From NCBI GenBank assembly GCA_946478635.1, contig CAMLCX010000015.1:1-24335 (forward strand): a stretch of 24,335 nucleotides of DNA. Direction: 5' to 3'. Origin of the DNA: an uncultured Pseudomonadota bacterium. Its GTDB lineage: Bacteria > Desulfobacterota_B > Binatia > UBA9968. The notes under the pieces were generated by a model, which saw nothing but the letters and a program-made list of their open reading frames with translations, made no database searches and was not told where the DNA came from. This document shows, piece by piece, positions 7,370 to 14,774 of the stretch; within the stretch, counting starts at the first letter, position 1; every line of letters starts with the position of its first letter. The position numbers and the translations under genes are program-made.

Positions 7370-7786
7370 TCAGCTCTCAGGAAAGCGGCGAAAGATCCCG
7401 TCTTTATCAACGGCGTCGGCGAATTCCTCAAAGTCCATGTTGGCGATCGAAAGGTTGTTTTCAATCGACTGGATCTTCGATGGAACGGCGCGGAACTCGT
7501 GTCCGGAAAGGTCGTGCAAATCCACGATGAGCAGCGGAAAGTCCGGCTGCAAGATCGCCGTTCGATCGACGATTATGATGAAGCTGTGATTGTAGTCTTC
7601 GGGAATAAGTCCGAGCAGTTGCTCTTTGCTAAGGTCACGATACTCGACGTTAGCGAGGAACTCCACATAAGCGAGAAATCCCTCGACCGGCTCGCGAATG
7701 ATCGCGCGGATCGCCTCCCAGGCCGCTTGGTCGGAAAAGTCGGTGCGCAGCACCAGGGCATCGTTTGTGTTTGGAATTTGCTTCAT
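7370..7786 (-). CDS. DUF6924-like protein
   Basis: 138 residues. LVLRTDFSDQAAWEAIRAII near the N-terminus, SFIIIVDRTAILQPDFPLLI in the middle and NNLSIANMDFEEFADAVDKD near the C-terminus match what I remember of DUF6924. That family consists of small soluble acidic proteins common in Actinobacteria and soil bacteria, with no assigned function. There is no signal peptide or membrane segment. The length is normal and the C-terminal DGIFRRF motif is complete, so the gene looks intact. The family name is from memory and should be confirmed with a profile search. Confidence 0.75.
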   Translation of the reverse strand: MKQIPNTNDALVLRTDFSDQAAWEAIRAIIREPVEGFLAYVEFLANVEYRDLSKEQLLGLIPEDYNHSFIIIVDRTAILQPDFPLLIVDLHDLSGHEFRAVPSKIQSIENNLSIANMDFEEFADAVDKDGIFRRFPES

Positions 7787-7845
7787 CGCTGATTCGCTGA
7801 GAGACGAGCGGAAAAAGCACTACGGATTGCCGAACGCGTGTGTGC

Positions 7846-8550
7846 TCATGCAGTCCGGTCCAACGCAAGAAATTCCGCGGCCAGTTTCGGACCGATGCCG
7901 TCGTCCTCATGCTTGAAGAATACATAAGCATGATCCCAGCCCTGCGAGCGGATTCGCTCCCGCCAATTCACCAGATCCGCATGACCGTAGTCGGAGCGCC
8001 GGAGGCGGACGTAGCCCCAGGTCGCGGTGGAGATCAGATTGGCGTTTTCGCTCTCCTCGGTCTCGGCAAAACAGAGCGCGCAATTGCGCTCCCGCAAAGC
8101 GGCAAAGACCTCTTCGTCGGACCAGGACGGATGGCGGAACTCGAAGGCCACGGCGATGTCGTTGGGCAGCAGCGCCAGAAAGTTTTTCAACCGTTCGATA
8201 TCCTTGCGCAGGTTGGGCGGCAGCTGGAAGAGAATGGCGCCCGCCTTGGGACCCATGACGCGCGCGAGGCGAAATAAATATTCGACCTCGGCGCCGGCCT
8301 CCTTGAGCCGTTTCATATGGGTGATGCGCTGCGACGCTTTGAGCACAAAACGAAATCCGTCGGGCACCTGTTCCGCCCATGACTGAAGCACGCTTTCCTT
8401 GGGCAAGCGATAAAATGTGTTGTTGATCTCCACCGCAGGCAGGCGCGTGGCGTAGAACCGAAGCATCTCCTTGGCCGCGAGACGCTCGGGATAAAACTTT
8501 CCCACCCACGGTTTGTAGCTATACCCGCTGGTTCCCACCCAAAGTTTCAT
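7846..8550 (-). CDS. DUF72 (YecE-like) domain protein
   Basis: 234 residues, the usual size for this family. Diagnostic segments are WVGTSGYSYKPWVGKFYPE at the N-terminus, VEINNTFYRLPKESVLQSWA, FRFVLKASQRITHMKRL, AILFQLPPNLRKDIERL, and AFEFRHPSWSDEEVFAALRE. The C-terminal YVFFKHEDDGIGPKLAAEF completes the TIM-barrel-like fold. DUF72 proteins are widespread and resemble TIM-barrel sugar-phosphate enzymes, but no reaction has been established that I can name. The protein is cytoplasmic. It is the first gene of a leftward run and is followed 59 bases later by the DUF6924-like gene. Confidence 0.92.
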   Translation of the reverse strand: MKLWVGTSGYSYKPWVGKFYPERLAAKEMLRFYATRLPAVEINNTFYRLPKESVLQSWAEQVPDGFRFVLKASQRITHMKRLKEAGAEVEYLFRLARVMGPKAGAILFQLPPNLRKDIERLKNFLALLPNDIAVAFEFRHPSWSDEEVFAALRERNCALCFAETEESENANLISTATWGYVRLRRSDYGHADLVNWRERIRSQGWDHAYVFFKHEDDGIGPKLAAEFLALDRTA

Positions 8551-9431
8551 GGCGTTTCACGAATTCTGCGAGCGGATCTCGAAAACCAACGAACTGCCGA
8601 ATAGAACTTCGATGCGCGTCCAAACCGCAGCCGCACCCAAGCAACCGGACGCGAGTTTTTGACGTGTCTGCTCGAAGGTAATTGAGAATAGTCACCCTCA
8701 GGCAACTGAGTACAACCACCCGGGATGATGTGTTCCTTCATCGAAGACCTAACCTCGAATGATGAAGAGAGCTGTCATTGTTCTGACCAATGTTCACCGT
8801 CGATGACGGGTATGGCGAGAAAGATGAACGAGAGAACGATTGCGACACGACGGCACACGCCGATCCGCAGCATCTGAATCCAATGAAACCGGCCGGAGCA
8901 GAATTTCATCGTTTAAAAGAATATCACACTCGGCTACGGCGGTCTCGAAAAAATTTGTGCCCCTGGCGAAAGCGCGGATCATTTCACCTATCACTTTAGT
9001 GGAGCGACGCTTGCCATTCCGTCCGGCGCCGCGCCGTTGCTTTCGTTGCGTGCTGTTGCACGCGCTCACCAGTTGGAATATTTCGTCGCTCCTCGAACAA
9101 GTTCTTTCTCCTCGCGTTACCATCCAAGCTGAAAACTTTTTGCAAGCAACGGCAGAGAAACACTTGCGCTGGTCCGACCCGGCGCAGGACGGCGCAAGTT
9201 GAAGGCGCTAAACGAACTACCTCGCAGCAAGTTGCGGGGTATCGAAGCAAACGCACCTCGACCGAAATTGTAGGGTGGGTGGAGGCGCAAACCGCCGATA
9301 CCCACCGTGCGGAACGATGGGTATCGCTAACGCTCAACCCATCCTACGCCGGAATCGCCGCGCAGCAAGCTGCGGGGAATTAACCCCGCGAGATTAAAAT
9401 CCGATGAAGTTCGGCGCGTATTCGACTTTTG
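8551..9431. other. 880-base intergenic region with dispersed repeats
   Basis: I found no gene I can support here. The open frames are short, rich in Arg and Ser, and overlap each other on both strands. The part at 8551-8760 is the upstream region of the DUF72 gene. The part at 8800-9200 shows no recognisable signal. The part at 9223-9377 holds the nested repeats listed separately. A decayed gene in the middle cannot be excluded. Confidence 0.55.
9223..9377. repeat. nested palindromic repeat flanked by direct copies of a second repeat
   Basis: Outer layer: cgcagcaagttgcgggg at 9223-9239 and cgcagcaagctgcgggg at 9361-9377 are direct copies differing at one base, and each is itself palindromic (cgcagc/gctgcg). 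Inner layer: tagggtgggt (9271-9280) pairs with acccatccta (9338-9347), and cgatacccacc (9295-9305) pairs with gatgggtatcg (9316-9326). The inner hairpin closely resembles the TAGGATGGG...CGATACCCATC palindromes dispersed in many environmental proteobacterial genomes. Confidence 0.7.
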
Positions 9432-10277
9432 CTACTTCACAAACTTGAGCGTGAAGCGGTCGCTTTCGCCGATCGCCCGGTATTTCGCGCGATCCTTATC
9501 CTTCAGGCTATACGTCGGCGGCAGCGTCCACACTCCTTTCGGATGATCCTTTGTGTCCTTTGGATTGGCATTGATTTCGGAAGCGCCGGCCAGCTTGAAT
9601 CCGGCCTTTTCGATCAGCGCGATGGCAAAGTCCTGACGAACGTAGCCCGATTTCATTTGCGCGTCCTGCGACCTGTCGGTGCGTCCGCGATGATCGACGA
9701 CGCCAAGCACGCCGCCCGGCTTCAGCGCCCGGTAAAAGGCGCGCAGCGCGCCGGCGAGCTCACGACCTTCGACCCAGTTGTGCAGATTGCGAAACGTGAG
9801 CACGAAATCAGCGCTGCCTGGAGGCGCGATCTCGTGCTTATCAGCGTTGAATTTTGTCACAAGCACTTTGTCGTAAAGCGCGGGTTCGGCCTTGAGCCGC
9901 GCCAAGAGCTTCTGATGGTCGGCGAGATACTGCGGCGCCGCCGCCTCGTCGCGGTTCGCCGCGACGTAACCGCCGCGCGCCTTCAGATAGGGCGCGAGAA
10001 TCTCCATGTAATAACCGCTGCTGCCCGGCAGGATCTCCACGACAGTGCTGCTTTCCTTGATACCGAAAAACGTCAGCGTCTCCAGGGGATGACGGAAACC
10101 ATCGCGCGCCACATTTGCGGCGCTCCGATGGGGCGCCGCGACCCACCGGGCAAGCCCGCGTTGCTCCTCGGCCTGCGCAGGCGCGCAAGAAAACTCCAGG
10201 ACTAGCACGAGAGCCGAAATACCCAGTTTGGCCGCTCCCCATCGCGCTCCGTTGTTCGTCTTCGAAAGTGATTGCAT
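9432..10277 (-). CDS. exported SAM-dependent methyltransferase-like protein (COG4798 type)
   Basis: 281 residues with a good ribosome-binding site (GAGGG, 5 bases before the ATG). Residues 1-36 form a signal peptide (basic n-region, then ISALVLVLEFSCAPAQA with an AQA cleavage site), so the protein should be periplasmic. The mature part follows the COG4798 predicted methyltransferase layout: RDGFRHPLETLTFFGI, then a modified motif I (VVEILPGSSGYYMEILAPYL), ADFVLTFRNLHNW at motif III, and LKPGGVLGVVDHRG at motif IV-V. Motif I has PGSSG instead of the usual GxGxG. An exported methyltransferase is odd because SAM is not expected in the periplasm, so the fold may serve another role. The DUF1272 reading frame upstream overlaps its first 76 bases. 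Confidence 0.85.
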   Translation of the reverse strand: MQSLSKTNNGARWGAAKLGISALVLVLEFSCAPAQAEEQRGLARWVAAPHRSAANVARDGFRHPLETLTFFGIKESSTVVEILPGSSGYYMEILAPYLKARGGYVAANRDEAAAPQYLADHQKLLARLKAEPALYDKVLVTKFNADKHEIAPPGSADFVLTFRNLHNWVEGRELAGALRAFYRALKPGGVLGVVDHRGRTDRSQDAQMKSGYVRQDFAIALIEKAGFKLAGASEINANPKDTKDHPKGVWTLPPTYSLKDKDRAKYRAIGESDRFTLKFVK

Positions 10278-10699
10278 GAAACCCTCAAAAAAGAATTTAG
10301 TAAAAATCCAATCGAATCTACGTTTATTTGCACCGACGCTTGCGGCCCGTCGGCGTCAACGTCGGTTAGCCGTCGCGCGCATGGTTGGCGCTCCCGCTTC
10401 TCCGACGGAATACTTTTGATTGCGGCCGAGAACTGCGCATGCGCCGCCGGATCGACGGGTCTATGCCTGGTTTTAGTGCTCGCCGGGTCTTTGCCCAGAA
10501 AGTTGTCGCCTTTCCAGTTCCTCAGCGGCCTGATCGGTCTTGGAACAAAACCGCCGCCGCAGTTCGGACAGACGTTGCCCAAAACGGTGTCGACACAGGT
10601 TGCGCAAAACGTGCACTCGTAGGTGCAGATGCGCGCTTCGAGCGACGCGGGTGGAAGCGGCTGGTTGCAGTTCTCGCAAGTGGGTCTGAGTTCAAGCAT
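10202..10699 (-). CDS. DUF1272 zinc-ribbon-like protein with an abnormal C-terminal extension
   Basis: 165 residues from the ATG with first base at 10699 (MLELRPTCENC). The first 104 residues are a complete DUF1272: C8/C11, C25/C29, C32/C35 and C44/C47 as probable zinc ligands, then VPRPIRP and the DPAST segment, ending in IPSEKRER. DUF1272 proteins normally stop about here. The remaining 60 residues are unlike the family and overlap the start of the downstream methyltransferase gene by 76 bases. A TAA in the neighbouring frame lies about 20 bases after KRER, inside GGCTAAC. A small indel, or loss of the native stop, would therefore explain the extension. The function is unknown. Confidence 0.75.
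   Translation of the reverse strand: MLELRPTCENCNQPLPPASLEARICTYECTFCATCVDTVLGNVCPNCGGGFVPRPIRPLRNWKGDNFLGKDPASTKTRHRPVDPAAHAQFSAAIKSIPSEKRERQPCARRLTDVDADGPQASVQINVDSIGFLLNSFLRVSCNHFRRRTTERDGERPNWVFRLSC
10332..10371. repeat. hairpin with a GTTAGCC end inside the DUF1272 extension
   Basis: accgacg (10332-10338) pairs perfectly with cgtcggt (10360-10366), and gacgc/gcgtc can pair inside. GTTAGCC (10365-10371) sits at one end, so the minus strand reads GGCTAAC followed by the hairpin. It lies between the conserved DUF1272 part and the methyltransferase start. It resembles half of the attC-like elements listed below. Confidence 0.35.
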
Positions 10700-10715
10700 G
10701 ATGTCTTCTATAACG

Positions 10716-10810
10716 GCTAACATTGAACCGCTGGGCTGAGCCGCGCCGAGTCGGGCGCGAAGGCTGCGGCGGCGACGTCGCGTGCCGTCACAATTAGTCT
10801 CTACGTTAGC
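10716..10810 (-). repeat. attC-like imperfect hairpin A between the YCII and DUF1272 genes
   Basis: The element is bounded by gctaac (10716-10721) and gttagc (10805-10810), an exact inverted pair. Inside, the minus strand TGACGGCACGCG can pair with the other arm (TGA-GC-CGCG in the same sense) if three bases bulge out. The YCII stop codon TAA is part of the outer CGCTAAC, and the DUF1272 ATG follows the GTTAGCC end by 16 bases. Length, ends, bulged stem and gene spacing all resemble an integron attC site in leftward orientation. The inner L-box pairing is imperfect. Confidence 0.4.
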
Positions 10811-11192
10811 GTGGCGTCTCGTTCGTCACCGTGTAGGCGGAGGCGCGCTCCGGGTCGATGGGCCGGATCTCGTAAAACAAGCCGCACTTCAGACACGGGT
10901 TCCCCGCGGCGATCTGTGCCGCTTCCTCGAGGCTGCCGGCGACGATAAACCAGTAGCCGCCGATGACTTCCTTGGCTTCGCCAAAAGGGCCGTCCGTCAC
11001 CAATTTCCGTGAAACGGTTTTTCCCTCGGTCGCGAGCCGTTGTCCCCTTTTCATCTTTCCTTCTTCGACGAGCCGGCCAAGCCAGAGATAGAATTGATCG
11101 ATCGCATTCTGTATTTCCTCCGGCGAAACGTCTTTGTCCCATTGTCCGCGGGAAATGACGAGGTATTCGGATGATGAAAGTTTTTCGCTCAT
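10806..11192 (-). CDS. YCII-related (DGPF-type) protein
   Basis: 128 residues with an AGGAG ribosome-binding site 6 bases before the ATG. EYLVISRGQWDKDVSPEEIQ at the start and VTDGPFGEAKEVIGGYWFIV in the middle are the hallmarks of the YCII/DGPF family, small ferredoxin-like-fold proteins of about 120 residues. Proteobacteria and Actinobacteria have many copies, often beside sigma factors, but none is next to this one. The function is unknown, and the fold resembles muconolactone isomerase. The C-terminal GNPCLKCGLFYEIRPIDPER segment is typical. The protein is soluble, and its TAA stop lies inside a hairpin element. Confidence 0.9.
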   Translation of the reverse strand: MSEKLSSSEYLVISRGQWDKDVSPEEIQNAIDQFYLWLGRLVEEGKMKRGQRLATEGKTVSRKLVTDGPFGEAKEVIGGYWFIVAGSLEEAAQIAAGNPCLKCGLFYEIRPIDPERASAYTVTNETPR

Positions 11193-11417
11193 GGCTGGCT
11201 CCTATGGATTAGGTAGAGTGCCCGCGGCGGACACATGGCCTCAATGTATTAGGCTCAGCGGCGTTCCGCCGTAGGCCACTTTCGCTGCAGCTGTAATGTA
11301 GCCAGGACATCGAATTGCGTAGGTCCTCACTCGAAACTCACGACATTCCGAATGCCTTGCGTGACCAACCACAAGAATACATGCCGCTGCAAAAGCATAG
11401 GACTTCGGGTCTCTGCC

Positions 11418-11900
11418 TCACGCATATGGCGCGCCGTCTTTGTGAACGAACTTCCACTTTCCCTCAACGAGCAAGGCCTTTAGGTCGTCATCCGGGTAGC
11501 TTCCTTCGTCGCCCGGCGTTCTGTCGTCGACTTCGAGATAAACGATCTCCTCGGCAGTTTCGTTGATCAAGCAGTGACCGTTGCCGGTGCCTGCTTTGAA
11601 GGCCGCGCACATACCTGGAGAGAGCTGGGTTCGACCTTCGTCGGTGTGAAGCGTTGGGCGACCCTGCAAGATGTAGACGAACTCGTCCTGCTTGGTGTGG
11701 GCATGACGAAGGGCTGAAACTCCACTTGGAGCCAGGCGCGTGAGGTTGACGCCAAAGTTTGTGAGACCGAAAAGATCGCCCAGTTGGCGCTTCTCTCTGC
11801 CGGCCATGCGCGAAGCGAACGGCTCAGGATAGACAGATGGCTTGGTTCGTGCCGGAACTTCGGCAGCAATGACGACGATTGGATTCTGCGTTTGTGACAT
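11418..11900 (-). CDS. cupin-domain protein
   Basis: 160 residues with GAGG about 4 bases before the ATG. The first cupin motif is complete: G, five residues, HAH, four residues, E, six residues, G (GVSALRHAHTKQDEFVYILQ). The second is looser (PGMCAAFKAGTGNGHCLIN) but keeps the His and Asn. The three His and one Glu would bind a divalent metal. The closing EIVYLEVDDRTPGDEGSYPD tail and KWKFVHKDG are found in small cupins annotated as sugar- or oxalate-type binding proteins. The reaction cannot be deduced. It is the first gene after hairpin element B. Confidence 0.9.
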   Translation of the reverse strand: MSQTQNPIVVIAAEVPARTKPSVYPEPFASRMAGREKRQLGDLFGLTNFGVNLTRLAPSGVSALRHAHTKQDEFVYILQGRPTLHTDEGRTQLSPGMCAAFKAGTGNGHCLINETAEEIVYLEVDDRTPGDEGSYPDDDLKALLVEGKWKFVHKDGAPYA

Positions 11901-11929
11901 AAGGCCTCGCGAGATGAACGCATGGGAGA

Positions 11930-12026
11930 GCTAACGCTGGCGATGACTGGCACGCGACCTACGCCATCGTTTCAAATTCCGTACCACAGACCAGGGTCGC
12001 GTGTCCGGTCCATCGCTTTCTTATAC
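11930..12026 (-). repeat. attC-like imperfect hairpin B between the 12021-12488 and cupin genes
   Basis: The arm gcgatgactggcacgcgacc (11940-11959) pairs with ggtcgcgtgtccggtccatcgc (11996-12016 region). About 19 of 20 positions pair, with two single bases (G and A) bulged on one side. The loop is about 36 bases. Outside the stem, GCTAAC (11930-11935) reads GTTAGC on the minus strand, 30 bases before the cupin ATG. The opposite end carries the TAA stop of the upstream gene. This combination (stop codon in one end, GTTAG at the other, stem with extrahelical bases) fits attC architecture in leftward orientation. No T-run follows, so a simple terminator is less likely. Confidence 0.5.
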
Positions 12027-12488
12027 TGCTACCGATTCTTTTTTCATTGAGCTACCAAGGACACCACAAAAAAGTCTCACAGAATCTTCGGGGATCGAAC
12101 ATGAAACGTAAAACGGATCCGAGGGAAAATCGTACCAGCTGAGTACACAGTCCTCTCCACAAAAAACAAGAAATTCGTTGCAGATCTCCGGGCCAGCTAG
12201 ACTGCTACTAATTATGCTCAGACTCGAGAAAGTTTTTGGGTCGACCGGCACTCTGTACCGCCTCGAATCAGAAGACCGAAGAAATAGTAAACGACGTCCT
12301 GGCTTGTGTTCGATCAAGAACGGTTGCAGCAGCATCAAAACAGAATCAGCGAGCGATGTCCCTTCGAGTAGCGCGAAGCAACCCGAAGGGAATCTTATCG
12401 ATGGAAGCTCTGCGAAGAACTTTGAATAGTCCTTTGGGGGATCGATTACCCAATAAGGCGATTTCGCCCAAGGAAGTTCGTCAGCCAT
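12021..12488 (-). CDS. hypothetical protein
   Basis: 155 residues from the ATG with first base at 12488 (MADELPWAKSPYWVIDPPKD). A TTG further upstream is in frame but unsupported. The composition looks natural for a soluble protein: alternating hydrophobic strands (GCFALLEG, RRLLFLRS, FLVFCGE, CVLSWYDF), several Cys and an acidic C-terminal part ending in a Lys/Val tail. I see no signal peptide, membrane helix or known motif. The stop codon lies inside hairpin element B, which places the gene in the possible cassette array. The function is unknown. Confidence 0.6.
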   Translation of the reverse strand: MADELPWAKSPYWVIDPPKDYSKFFAELPSIRFPSGCFALLEGTSLADSVLMLLQPFLIEHKPGRRLLFLRSSDSRRYRVPVDPKTFSSLSIISSSLAGPEICNEFLVFCGEDCVLSWYDFPSDPFYVSCSIPEDSVRLFCGVLGSSMKKESVAV

Positions 12489-12691
12489 CGTTAAAGCCAA
12501 CCCAGAGACTCAAATAGCGGTATAACCATTGAGTATACAAAATAGTACCAAAACGCGCCCGTCACGAGAATTAGACTGTCCGTCAATGTGTTGTCAATCA
12601 TTGTGCTCGCGTGACCATAAACACAGCATCGTATCCGCGGAATGATCGCGCCGATTGCGCTTGCACCGCGCGATTGCGAGCCAATCGACTC

Positions 12692-13279
12692 TCAGGTCCG
12701 GCTCAAGAGAACGAAGTACAACACGTAAAAGGCAAGCCATGACACGCCGAGTGCGGCGGACCAGGCCGCAGGATGCGCGTCGATCCATCGCCCGAAGAGA
12801 AGGCGCACCACCGAAAAGAAAACAAAGACCGGCGCGATTCGTGCCAAGCGGGCGAAGACCGTCCACAGCAACACGGATCCCAACGAGAGATCAAGCGAGA
12901 AAGCGACCCCCGCAAAAACCTTGAGCGGCACGCCGGTCAGGATCAGCAGGGGCGTATAGGGCAGGCCGTCGCTCGCGAGTGAGTGCCCGACGCGCTGCAG
13001 TAGGTCGCTGGATATCCCGGGAACCAAGACTAAAAAGGCAAGATAGTCTATGTGGAGAGGTATCATGCACAGGTATATGATTGCGACCGCGACCATCGAG
13101 CCGGCAATGGATGTGAGCCATGAGAGGCTCGCTGCTCGCAGGGAAAACAAAGCGGCAAAACTAATGTAGACGTCGGGAACGATGAAGAAGAAAAGCCCTT
13201 CGGCAAATCCCCACCAGAAGCCTACGCGTCGAGCCAGCCCGTCGTCCTTGGCAAACCGCCGAAGCGACTCGCCGTTCAT
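12692..13279 (-). CDS. multi-pass inner-membrane protein
   Basis: 195 residues from the ATG with first base at 13279, preceded by GGGAG about 5 bases upstream. A TTG at 13312 is less likely. Five to six hydrophobic helices are visible, at about 20-45, 50-80, 95-110, 118-140, 145-165 and 172-192. A short basic N-terminus (SLRRFAKDDGLARR) should be cytoplasmic. The central YTPLLILTGVPLKVFAG and SVLLWTVFARLARIAPVFVF give a faint resemblance to small YqaA/VTT-type (SNARE-associated) membrane proteins. No signature residues confirm it, so the family remains open. It is followed by a small cgattg/caatcg hairpin at 12671-12687. Confidence 0.75.
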   Translation of the reverse strand: MNGESLRRFAKDDGLARRVGFWWGFAEGLFFFIVPDVYISFAALFSLRAASLSWLTSIAGSMVAVAIIYLCMIPLHIDYLAFLVLVPGISSDLLQRVGHSLASDGLPYTPLLILTGVPLKVFAGVAFSLDLSLGSVLLWTVFARLARIAPVFVFFSVVRLLFGRWIDAHPAAWSAALGVSWLAFYVLYFVLLSRT

Positions 13280-13872
13280 AAACACTCCCACAAGGTCGCC
13301 TTGCCGACGCAAGTAGACGCCGGCCGGAACGACTTTCTCTGACGTTTTAGAATTCTAGTGGAGTGTAACAGCAAATTGGCGTCCGCCGTTCAACCGTTCA
13401 CCCTGAGACTTGCCGAAGGGTTGTTTCGATTCAGACGCCAATCAACGGTTACAGTCAACAAGCCCGGATCATTCATGCGACGAGGAAACTTGACACCACT
13501 CTATTGATCGAGGGGTGACCCTGGAGGAACGAAGGCAGCGGCGCGAATGTTTATTTCCCACTCGGCGGGGCGGCACGATGTCTGACCTTCTCACTGCTGC
13601 CCTCATGGGCAATTCGCCCCGTTTGCGTCTTTAAGGCACAACTGCTTTGCCTTCGCTCCGGAAGGGTTGCACCTCGATCGCCGCTTTACCGCGAATAGTC
13701 CGCGCTAGTAGCCGTTCTAGCTCCCGTCCGTAGTTGGCCGGGGGCCATTATGTAAGAGCGGCACCCTGGCACCGCGCGCCGCTCGTTCAAATCTGATTCC
13801 CAAGCTCGTGTGCAAAAAGCCGGAAGACGGCACGCGCTTGTTGCGGCTGCCTGCGGGCGATATGTTAAGGAA
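13280..13872. other. divergent intergenic region with one dispersed palindrome
   Basis: About 590 bases between the leftward membrane protein and the rightward tam gene. The only structured element is the palindrome at 13391-13424. An in-frame extension of tam back to a GTG at 13810 is open but looks non-coding. I see no other gene. Confidence 0.5.
13391..13424. repeat. CCCTGAG...CGAAGGG-type dispersed palindrome
   Basis: caaccgttcaccctgagact followed by tgccgaagggttg forms an imperfect hairpin (caac/gttg, ccct/aggg). It is a diverged copy of the TTCACCCTGAGCTTGTCGAAGGGT palindromes that are scattered in many bacterial genomes. A single copy lies in this window. Confidence 0.5.
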
Positions 13873-14643
13873 GTGAGCTGGAATCCGACTCAGTACTTGA
13901 AGTTCGCCGGCGAGCGGCTGCGTCCTGCCATTGATTTGCTCGCGCGCGTGCCCGCGGCAGCTCCTCGAACGGTCATCGATCTGGGGTGCGGCACTGGAAA
14001 TCTCGCGCCGCTGCTCATGCAGCGTTGGCCCGATGCGAAGCTGACGGGCGTCGACAGCTCCCATGAAATGTTGGCCAAGGCCCGCGCCGACAATCCCGGC
14101 GCGCATTTCGTGCAGGCTGACGTGGCGACCTGGCAACCAGAGCAAGCCGTCGACGTGATTTACAGCAATGCCCTGCTGCATTGGCTCGACAACCATGAGA
14201 GTCGTATTGCCGAATTGCTCGCCGCACTCGCTCCGGCGGGCTGGCTTGCGATCCAGATGCCGCGCAACTTTGACGAGCCATCCCACACCACTATCAACGA
14301 AGCCATCGAGCAGGGGCCGTGGCGCGCCAAACTGGAACCACATCTGCGCCGGCGGCCGGTCGCGGAACCGCAGCACTACTGGCGCTGGTTGCACGACAAA
14401 GTAGCCGCCCTGCAGATCTGGGAGACCGAATATCTGCAGGTGTTGCAGGGTCCGGATGCGGTCGCCGAATACGTCAAGGGGAGCTGGCTCAAGCAGTTCC
14501 TCGACCGGCTTGACGAGCCCGAGCGCGGTCTATTCGAAGCCGACTACCGTCGCCGCGTGGGAGCTCATTACCCGGCTGAAAAGAACGGTGCGACTCTCTT
14601 TCCGATACGGCGCCTCTTCATCGTAGCGCAGAAGCAAGATTAA
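13873..14643 (+). CDS. tam: trans-aconitate 2-methyltransferase
   Basis: 256 residues from GTG, against 252 in E. coli Tam, and the N-termini match (MSWNPTQYLKFAGERLRPA against [20 protein letters not shown]). It methylates trans-aconitate, a spontaneous by-product of the TCA-cycle intermediate cis-aconitate, using SAM in the cytoplasm. Visible features are motif I VIDLGCGTGN (34-43), GVDSS at motif II, FVQADVATWQP, DVIYSNALLHWL at motif IV, and the C-terminal LFPIRRLFIVAQ that also ends the E. coli enzyme. I chose this GTG because of that alignment. AAGGA lies just upstream but with short spacing. It is the only rightward gene in the 5-17 kb region. Confidence 0.92.
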   Translation: MSWNPTQYLKFAGERLRPAIDLLARVPAAAPRTVIDLGCGTGNLAPLLMQRWPDAKLTGVDSSHEMLAKARADNPGAHFVQADVATWQPEQAVDVIYSNALLHWLDNHESRIAELLAALAPAGWLAIQMPRNFDEPSHTTINEAIEQGPWRAKLEPHLRRRPVAEPQHYWRWLHDKVAALQIWETEYLQVLQGPDAVAEYVKGSWLKQFLDRLDEPERGLFEADYRRRVGAHYPAEKNGATLFPIRRLFIVAQKQD

Positions 14644-14684
14644 AGGATTGAAGATTGCGGATCGACGAAGTAGCGCTAATCCGG

Positions 14685-14705
14685 AGAACCTTCCGGTAGG
14701 TTTCT
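14685..14705 (+). terminator. small hairpin after tam
   Basis: agaacct (14685-14691) pairs with aggtttct (14698-14705) with one bulged T, around a 6-base loop. It lies 42 bases after the tam stop. There is no T-run, so termination is uncertain. Confidence 0.3.
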
Positions 14706-14737
14706 GATGAGGCAAGACGACCTGCGTCGCTGACAGC

Positions 14738-14757
14738 CGAGTTAGGCCTGTAACTCG
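14738..14757 (-). terminator. perfect hairpin after the NTF2-like gene
   Basis: cgagtta (14738-14744) and taactcg (14751-14757) pair perfectly around ggcctg. It lies 17 bases after the stop of the leftward NTF2-like gene, in the convergent gap with tam. There is no T-run. Confidence 0.4.
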
Positions 14758-14774
14758 CCGCGACCAAACGCCTT

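Noticed and set aside
8794..9123. 109-codon open frame on the minus strand
   Set aside because: No recognisable motif, rich in Arg and Ser, and overlaps an equally long frame on the other strand; not enough support for a gene.
9429..10205. 258-codon open frame on the plus strand
   Set aside because: Antisense to the methyltransferase gene, which has a signal peptide, a ribosome-binding site and family motifs.
13717..14394. 225-codon open frame on the minus strand
   Set aside because: Antisense to tam, whose translation aligns from end to end with the known enzyme.
14674..14747. GTTAGGC/GCTAAT pair after tam as an attC site
   Set aside because: The inner arms do not pair; two small independent hairpins explain the region better.
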